From assembly GCA_963691655.1 (NCBI GenBank), contig OY829329.1, forward strand, positions 66,538,322 through 66,602,321: DNA of 64,000 bases. The letters run 5' to 3'. Origin of the DNA: Toxonevra muliebris (lineage: Eukaryota; Arthropoda; Insecta; Diptera; Pallopteridae). This document shows positions 56,416 through 64,000 of this stretch, one piece after another; within the stretch, counting starts at the first letter, position 1, and each line of letters starts with the position of its first letter. The notes below the pieces were generated by a model. That model ran no database searches. It was not told the DNA's origin and saw only the letters and a list, made by a program, of their open reading frames with translations. The position numbers and the translations under genes are program-made.

Positions 56416-57467
56416 ACGGTTGCCACTTTGGTACAATTCTACCAAAACTGATAATTTTTTTTTCTATTTTTCTGCGTTTGGTACATTGGTTCATGTTTTT
56501 TAAATTTGGTACATTCTGTGGGCAAAGTTAGCTTTTATAATAATTAAGAATTGTAAACTTATGTTCAAAATATTTTTTATTAAAAAAGGTAAAATTTAAA
56601 TATATATAATATATAATGCTTTCAAAAGAATTGTGTGTGGGACGTTAAGAGTCTCATTATATCTAGTCGACCAAAAACTATTTTTAAAATACAAAATATA
56701 TTTCAATTAGTGTGTTAATTTTCGGTGTTCCGGCCTAATTTTTAAAGTTATTTCGGGAGTTTTTTATTATAATAAAATAAAATGCGATCATTTCATTTTT
56801 TTATATGTAATTATTGGCATCTTAAACTGTAGAACAAATTTTTTTTTGGAGTTTATTTTACGATATTTTTGTAGTGTTTTTTACGTCCAAAGTGGGCACC
56901 TAAAAAAAAGTTGTGAGGCTGGCCCGGGTGATTACAGTACTTAAATTTAAATAGATTATGGTTCTGTATGTTTGTCATTAAACATTTGGATTAAAAAATA
57001 ACTAAATGGCGGACTTCCAAATTTTTTATTTTTTTGAAAATCGTTGTAAAAAATGGGAAATAATGATTAAAAATAAACAATTCTACTACCTATTATACTA
57101 ACACATTAAAAATTCAGCCCAATCGGTTCGATAGAATTCTGTCAGACCTCTGAGCCGTTCAAAAAAGCTATGTTTCGAAAAAAACGCTTTTTAAGTTTTA
57201 ACAACAGTTAAAGTTTTCACAAAAGTCGCTCTCGACTTTGAGCTATAACTTCATTAATATTTTGAGTTTTGGTTTGAAATTTTTAGTATACTTTCAATAT
57301 ATTGTACTTTCGAAATACATTTAAAAAAAAATAATCGATTTTTTGAAACTCGAGCACCAGACTACATCCTTAATAAAGAACATTTAATGTTTTGGTACAT
57401 TTTCCCCCCATTTGGTAAATTTTTTTGTAAATATTGGTACAAAATAAAATGAGTAAGTGGCAACCGT
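56416..57467. mobile_element. Candidate 1.05-kb inverted-repeat element
   Basis: Both ends read ACGGTTGCCACTT (13 bp, perfect). TTTGGTACA-type motifs recur inside each end (56428, 56470, 56508, 57393, 57435). No transposase. The target duplication is not clear. Confidence 0.55.
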
Positions 57468-58509
57468 TAGTTGTAGTTATGCCAGATTGATAGATATTCC
57501 CCTTGGCTTTTATTTTGGGCATAAGTTCAAGAGGAGCGACCCGTCTTTCATGTGTCATTTTTGACAGGGATAAGGTTAAATGAGCAGTAATCCCTTCCCA
57601 ACCATACAAATCACTCGGAGGTAACTGAATGCTTCCGACAATTTAGCTGAACTGCCTGGACATGATTGTTAATCCTCTAGTTAAAATGTTAAACCAAAGA
57701 ATATATAATACATAGAAGGCGCATCACGAACAAATTTATTTGCACAAAAATTTTGTTCTATGGAGCCATAACTGGCTCCATTTTACGCTCAAAATTAAGT
57801 GTTTCTCATAAAAGCAATGAGTGGTTAAAATTATTTGTTTCTCTTTGCTGTTGGCTTTGTTTAATGAGAGGGTTTTTTTTTTAATGAGAGTTTTGTGTTC
57901 TCGTTTTTTCGTGTTTCTTTTTTTTTGGTTTTCGTGCTTGTAATATGTGACGCGAAAAATAGGTATTTTTCAAGAATTTTGTTCAGGTAAACTAATTTTT
58001 ATAAAAACTATATACATATTAAGTATTTAAAGGTACATGTATTAACTAATTTCTATTCAAAAATATTTAAAACTTTATGAGTAATGAGCGATCCCGTCGA
58101 CACCTTTCTGAAAAAACATGTTTTGCGGTGACCAATATCTTGCAAATCTAGATCATTTGAAATCCAAAAATGAAATAGATTTACTTTTATTCTAAGATTA
58201 TCTTATGATAAATCGAAGGATTTGAAAAAATATGCACATTTAATAAAATGGCCATAATCGTGGTCACCGCCTTCAATAACGACGTTTTGAGAAAAACGCG
58301 TTTAAAGTTTCAATTCACTTTTATGTCAGGAAGAAAATTTTTTTTTTGGAAATAATAAAGAGTCAAAAATTTTCTTCGGATCAACTTCTAAATTTTTAGA
58401 CATATTTTTGAAAACATATACTTTAAGAAAATCCAAAAACAGGTCGATTTTTTAAAAGTTACTACTGGAGGTGCCCCCTTAAAAACTTTCTAAATCGATT
58501 GATTGCAAC
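57468..58509. other. Non-coding stretch
   Basis: AT-rich. I see no gene or repeat that I can support. Confidence 0.4.
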
Positions 58510-58968
58510 TAGGGCTGTGCGATTAATCGTTTAAGTAAGAATTCTGATTAATCAAAATGCTTGACTATACAATTGTTCGATTAATTAGGATTTTGATTAA
58601 TCAAAATGCAAACTATTCGATTAAACAGGATTTTGATTAATCTAAATTAAAATTATTCGATTAATCAAGATTCTGATTATTTGGAATAAAATTATTCGAA
58701 CAACATATTCAAAAATTTTTTTTTTATTTTTAATTTGTTGGATTTTTTTTCAATACTTATCTTTTTTGCGAGGTGGGGCAAAGTTTCACCGTTGCAGAAA
58801 CTGGTTGCGCAAAAGAAAGCGCAAAGAAAAATATTGAAAAAAATACATAAAATTGGAAATAAAAAGAAATTGTTCGAATAATTTTTTTCCAACTAATCAA
58901 AATAATTGATTAATCAAGCATTTTAATTGCTCAGAATTGTTGATTAAACGATTAATCGCACAGCCCTA
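58510..58968. mobile_element. hAT-like MITE with perfect 24-bp inverted ends
   Basis: The left end starts TAGGGCTGTGCGATTAATCG and continues TTTA. The right end is its exact complement over 24 bp. The subterminal parts repeat GATTAATC about ten times. Flanks ATTGCAAC and ATTTCAAT agree at six of eight bases, a plausible aged 8-bp duplication. TAGGG-TGTGCGATTAATCG ends are typical of hAT MITEs. Confidence 0.8.
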
Positions 58969-61300
58969 ATTTCAATGCTTTTTTATGCTTTTTCGAATAC
59001 AAAACAAAAAATATTACAAAAAAGAAATTTTGCGACGACCATAATCTTGGGTCACAAATTGAAAAAAAAAAAAAAAAATTGGTTAGGTTGGAAAGCAATA
59101 TTGATATTCGGCAACAACGCAAAAAAAAAACAAACATCTACATATTCTCCGCAAAAACCCCATTCATATGAAACTATACGCAGTCGCACTTGGCGGCACT
59201 CTGTAAAAATGTGAGAGAGCCTAAGAAAAAAACACCATGAGAGTGCATGGGAGAGAGTAAAAGCAAAATAAATGAGTGGTTTTGCTCTTCCTCTTTACTG
59301 CGACTTCCCGCCCCCGAAACGAAGGCAACATATTTTGGAAAGTTTTGAGAGATGCGCCTTCTATGTATTATATATTCTTTGGTTAAACTTTGTATGTAAT
59401 ATTAACATGACTTTGACCTTTAACTTTATACACAAAAAATCTCCATTGAGTAAGCTATTATTACTTAATAATTGCATTAAACTTTTCGGCAATTTTTTTT
59501 TTCTTATAGTTAAAGAGTAAAAATTGCAAATAATAAAATTCAATACTTATTTTTATACAGAAGATCCATTTAATATTTTATGTAATTTGAGAATTTGTGA
59601 TTTAGAATACAGCAAAATATAAATCAGCAAAAGAAAATTTATACAAGACTGTGAAAATAATACGTTTATCGGTTGATGTGTGTGGTTTTGTGTGTTTCTC
59701 TGGTTAGGATGAATGCCAAAAGTATAAGAAAGCAGTGTGGAAAATTACATGCTGAACAGCCGTACGCAACACATTGCCCAAATGCCGCATAGTGCATGCA
59801 ATATGCATGAACATAACTGAGTGAAAGATGTAGCAGAAACAAAAGCAGAAGTTATGTGTATTTTAGTTAAGATGTTGCTGCTAATCTCAATGATGATGCT
59901 GCTGCGGCTGCTGCTGTGCTGCGGTTGTCTACATATCAACACTCCACATCAACAATAAACTCGTTCGTATATTATATCATAGTAAATTGAATGAATCAGT
60001 GAATGAGCAAAACGCGGAGCGCGAATGCGTCAAAGCAAATACGGATGTAGCAATCACAAATCCTGTCAAGGAGTAAATGAGATTTCATCAACAGCAACAA
60101 CAACAACAGCAGCAGCATCACCACCACCAATGTAATCATCATTGTTGTCAGTATGTGCGCCTTGTTTTCTTTGGAATGTTGTATATGACGACGCCGCACC
60201 TTGTTCGCATCTTTTACGCATTTTTCTTGCCACCCAAAGAGTTTTCCATTTAGTCGAGCGCGTCAAAAAATCACCAAAATATTCTTGAGAAAACAAAAAA
60301 AAAAAAAAAAAAAAAAAGGGCTACGCAGCTTAGCATATACATACATACATACTTTGTAATTGCTCTGATTTTTGTTTTTGTTGTTGCGGTATTTTGACAG
60401 TCGCGTGTAAATCTTGCCAACATTTCAAATGTCAATTTGATGGACAGACAACGGACAGACAATCAGCCACATATGTATGTATGTATGTAAATATTCCAAT
60501 GCTGATGGCAGACACATTGTCAGTTTAGTGAAAATGAAAAGTATTTAGCGTTTGCTCAGTAGCGAACTGCTGATAGATGAAAATATTTTTCAACAAAAAT
60601 TTCTGTGATTTTTGGGTTGAAATAATAAGCGTTGTTGTTGTAAGAATTTGTGAAACACCATATGAATTATGTTATAGTTTGCCTACCGCATTGTTTTGTT
60701 TGTTCTTGTCGCCTGTTCGCCTTCAATGAGAATTAAAAATAAATTTTGTTTTGAATTTTTTTTGTTTTTTTTTTTGTTTTTTTCTGAATGAGATTTGGAG
60801 GGATGCTGGGTGTTGCAATACTAAAATACCTGGTAACTAATCAGTATAAAATATGATTTTCTATATGTACAAAATTGTCATGTTTTCCAGTTAGACAGCA
60901 AGTTGCCCTTTTTTTTTACAGGTTATGAGAAATTAACTCGACTTGGAAACTTTTTTGACTGAGAAAATTTCTGAATTTTCAAGATTTCCCTGAAATTCAC
61001 CAGGAGTTCACCTTCGCAATATTATCCCTTTTTTAATGTATATATATACATATATGTAATTAAATTATATAAATTTTATTAAATAAGCGAATGATAAAAT
61101 TTTTTAATCTGTGGCAACTCTCGCTTCATGCAACACTTAATATGCTATCCAATTTGACTTTGAACTTCGCAATGTAATTATATATTTTTGCACTGGTTTT
61201 CCCTTTAAAGTGCATTTGCATATAATTTACTTGGAATTTCCAATTTTTTTTTTTCGAACAAAAATATTTAAATTGCTGTGTAATTTTCATATAATTTTCG
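58969..61300. other. Non-coding stretch before the gap
   Basis: Contains CAG/CTG and CAA triplet runs (59885-59920 and 60090-60115), a poly-A tract (60294-60317) and TATG/CATA repeats. No SCAPER exon recognised. Confidence 0.45.
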
Positions 61301-61500
61301 NNNNNNNNNNNNNNNNNNNNNNNNNNNNNNNNNNNNNNNNNNNNNNNNNNNNNNNNNNNNNNNNNNNNNNNNNNNNNNNNNNNNNNNNNNNNNNNNNNNN
61401 NNNNNNNNNNNNNNNNNNNNNNNNNNNNNNNNNNNNNNNNNNNNNNNNNNNNNNNNNNNNNNNNNNNNNNNNNNNNNNNNNNNNNNNNNNNNNNNNNNNN
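61301..61500. other. Assembly gap (200 N)
   Basis: A run of exactly 200 N. The open frames that cross it are meaningless. Confidence 1.
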
Positions 61501-62616
61501 CTGCTGCTTATCGTACACTTGGCATCTCCCATGACAACAAATTGAAATTGTAGTAGAAAAAAAAAAAACTGTAAACAACAATACAAATGTCATTATCAAA
61601 ACAATTATCCTGATCACAATCACAACAACATTCTTTAAAAATTACTACCCTTTCTCTCTTTTATCCCCGACTACAAGATTCAAATGACACTTGTGACCGA
61701 AATTTGAAGTACGAGTGCTCACTGTACAAGCACAAGGTGTTCGAATTCACAAAATACACACGAACACACAACACACATCATCTTCTTGCTCATTAATGCT
61801 GTAGCTGTACTCTCTGTACTTTTGCAGTTGTTGTTGTTCTTTCAATATGTCCTTGTTATTGTCATTGTGATTCTGTAAATCTGTTTTGATTTTAATCCTG
61901 CTTATTCACCGACTGCACATCATTTATATGCATACGTGTGTGTGTGTGTGTAAATGCTACTTAAATAAAATAAGCTCACCGCTCCGCTCTTACAGAGCAT
62001 ACATCCATTCCATTCATTCGTAATTCACTCCCTTTACTGCTGTTGTTGCTCTTGTGTGCTACATATAATCTACAAAAGTTGGTCTTATAGCCCTCAAGCG
62101 TAAATACTGTTGCAATTTTGTATTTGTCAGCAACAGCAGCAGCAGCAGCAGCAAAAACAACAATGCTATTTCTGCTACTACTATACAAATCCAATGATTA
62201 TTATATCCTTAAGTGCCGAAATCAATGCACATGAATGAACGAACGAACCAACAACAATTGTACAAATATATTTACAGCCACACATATACAGGACACAGTG
62301 ATTTCCACAACTCATAGTAGAAAGTTGAAAATTACTTGTCGAAAAACATACAAACCGAGAAAAAAATGCATTCCTAGGTAGTACTTATTATGTAAATGCT
62401 ACCGGAAAGTTGGATGTGGCCAAGAGAATGTGTGTGTGAATTGCTTTAGTTGGGCAGATATTTGAAGAGAGAGAGAAAGAGAGCAAATGTTTTTGATTAC
62501 CATAATTTGAGATTGGCAGAACTTTTGTCTGTGTTGAGCTTTTTGCATTAAAGTAAAGCAATTTTAGAATTTAAATCAACATTTTAAAATAAAACATAGC
62601 AAATATTTAGAGAGTT
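61501..62616. other. Non-coding stretch after the gap
   Basis: Holds a GT run at 61936-61951 and a CAG run at 62129-62153. No gene seen. Confidence 0.5.
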
Positions 62617-63233
62617 CTCTTCCTCTTTTCTCTCTTTTCTCTTTTTTTTCTCTTTTCTCTTTTCTCTTTTTTTTTTCTTCTTTTCTCTTTTCTCTTTTCT
62701 CTTTTCTCTTTTCTCTTTTCTCTTTTCTCTTTTCTCTTTTCTCTTTTCTCTTTTCTCTTTTCTCTTTTCTCTTTTCTCTTTTCTCTTTTCTCTTTTCTCT
62801 TTTCTCTTTTCTCTTTTCTCTTTTCTCTTTTCTCTTTTCTCTTTTCTCTTTTCTCTTTTCTCTTTTTCTCTTTTCTCTTTTCTCTTTTCTCTTTTCTCTT
62901 TTCTCTTTTCTCTTTTCTCTTTTCTCTTTTCTCTTTTCTCTTTTCTCTTTTCTCTTTTCTCTTTTCTCTTTTCTCTTTTCTCTTTTCTCTTTTCTCTTTT
63001 CTCTTTTCTCTTTTCTCTTTCTCTTCTCTCTCCTCTTCTCTTCTCTTCTCTTCTCTTCTCTTCTCTTCTCTTCTCTTCTCTTCTCTTCTCTTCTCTTCTC
63101 TTCTCTTCTCTTCTCTTCTCTTCTCTTCTCTTCTCTTCTCTTCTCTTCTCTTCTCTTCTCTTCTCTTCTCTTCTCTTCTCTTCTCTTCTCTTCTCTTCTC
63201 TTCTCTTCTCTTCTCTTCTCTTCTCTTTACTTC
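62617..63233. repeat. Long polypyrimidine tract, (TTTTCTC)n then (TTCTC)n
   Basis: About 400 bp of a 7-mer TTTTCTC-type array pass at about 63020 into about 200 bp of a 5-mer TTCTC array. The minus-strand open frame of 217 codons here is only a Lys/Arg/Glu reading of the repeat. The 5-mer part is complementary to the array at 63914-64000. Confidence 0.97.
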
Positions 63234-64000
63234 TCATCTATCTCATTATGACTGTATGCTCATAATTAATTTACCATCAGTGCGAGAGCTCGATAAATTC
63301 AATTACATTAAAATCCCAATTCCAATTACAAGGAATTGTAATTGGTACTTTAATGTTTTCAATTCCTTAGTAATGGAATTGATAAAAGTTTCAATTCCAT
63401 TAAAAGGAATAGTAATCAGTAATTACAATTTTTAAATTCCTAGGAATACAAGGAATTGTAATTTGTAATTAAAAATATATTAATTCCATTAAGGAATTGA
63501 AAATGTAATTGAAAAGAAGTTTAATATTTAAGTGTGATCAATTTTTTGGAATTGAACTAAAAGGGAATCAATTACTTTTTAGGAATCATTCCACCTAAAT
63601 TGGAATTTTTTACACTTACATATTAAATTCCTTTCTTTTCAATTACATTTTCAATTCCTTAAAGGAACTAATATATTTTTAATTACAAATTACAATTCCT
63701 TGTATTCCTAGGAATTTAAAATTGTAATTACTGATTACTATTCCTTTTAATGGAATTGAAACTTTTATCAATTCCATTACTAAGGAATTGAAAACATTAA
63801 AGTACCAATTACAATTCCTTGTAATTGGAATTGGGATTTTAATGTAATTGAATTTATCGAGCTCTCGCACTAATGGTAAATTAATTATGAGCATACAGTC
63901 ATAATGAGATGAGATGAGAAGTGAAGAGAAGAGAAGAGAAGAGAAGAGAAGAGAAGAGAAGAGAAGAGAAGAGAAGAGAGAAGAGAAGAGAAGAGAAGAG
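63221..64000. repeat. Large palindrome (foldback) with ~315-bp near-identical unique arms
   Basis: 63221-63535 is repeated in reverse at 63612-63925 with only a few differences, around a spacer of about 76 bp. Both arms are full of GGAATT/AATTCC motifs and contain GCGAGAGCTCGATAAATT. Outside the arms a polypyrimidine and a polypurine tract also mirror each other, so the true arm is longer. The right arm runs off the window. It may be a foldback element or an artefact of assembly. Confidence 0.9.
63914..64000. repeat. Polypurine (GAGAA)n tract
   Basis: Mirror of the TTCTC array on the left. It reaches the window end. Confidence 0.95.

Noticed and set aside
61126..61623. Open frames crossing the N gap
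   Set aside because: Most codons are N; the frame is not real evidence of a gene.
62584..63237. 217-codon minus-strand frame rich in Lys, Arg and Glu
   Set aside because: It is purely the translation of the TTTTCTC and TTCTC arrays and carries no independent signal.
63221..63925. CRISPR-like array because of repeated GGAATT spacing
   Set aside because: The repeats are short palindromes in a foldback structure of a eukaryotic genome, without uniform repeat and spacer lengths.
45177..64000. Further SCAPER exons (the segment corresponding to human DLISYVVNMGLID and beyond)
   Set aside because: I looked for a phase-2 acceptor followed by this conserved segment and found no candidate; it probably lies beyond the window, though the N gap could hide a small exon.

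Overview
This is a eukaryotic, AT-rich and repeat-rich window, most likely from a higher fly (Diptera, Schizophora; a tephritid-like fruit fly is my guess, not proven). The evidence is: exons split by short GT-AG introns of 52-70 bp, close conservation of two animal genes to their fly forms, mariner, Tc1, I/LOA-type and piggyBac-like mobile elements, and long introns full of CA/CT microsatellites.

Only two host genes are supported, and they stand head to head. The first coding exon of BicD (dynein cargo adaptor) is on the minus strand at 29376-29639. Nothing from 1 to 29375 contains a second BicD exon, so the left 29 kb is presumably its first intron. The SCAPER orthologue is on the plus strand, with six coding exons between 31994 and 45176 that together encode about 1575 residues. 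Its C-terminal exons are not in the window, so the intron starting at 45177 is at least 18.8 kb. The 2.35 kb between the two start codons must hold both promoters and 5' UTRs.

The rest is a graveyard of nested mobile elements. At 1-154 there is a piece of mitochondrial ND5 joined directly to a 5'-truncated mariner. A second, complete 921-bp mariner at 11507-12427 shares exactly the same internal deletion and has a paralogous empty site about 280 bp upstream. Five degenerate RNase H-containing LINE tails lie at about 1130-2440, 5298-5773, 6380-7370, 12900-13260 with 13380-14247, and 17190-18360. A tRNA-derived SINE sits inside a Tc1-like element at 24491-24780, and its 3' tail matches the 3' ends of LINEs in this same window. 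Inverted-repeat elements, several with visible target duplications, lie at 5151-6268, 8079-8386, 8478-8804, 14394-14737, 19029-22092, 41529-41841, 42202-43110, 53724-53834, 56416-57467 and 58510-58968. The window ends inside a very large palindrome flanked by a polypyrimidine and a polypurine tract (62617-64000). There is a 200-base assembly gap at 61301-61500.

I found no CRISPR array, operon or other obviously new gene system. The interest lies in the chimeric NUMT-mariner, the SINE/LINE tail pairing, the iterated-motif 3-kb element, the terminal palindrome, and an apparent absence of the SCAPER zinc finger.
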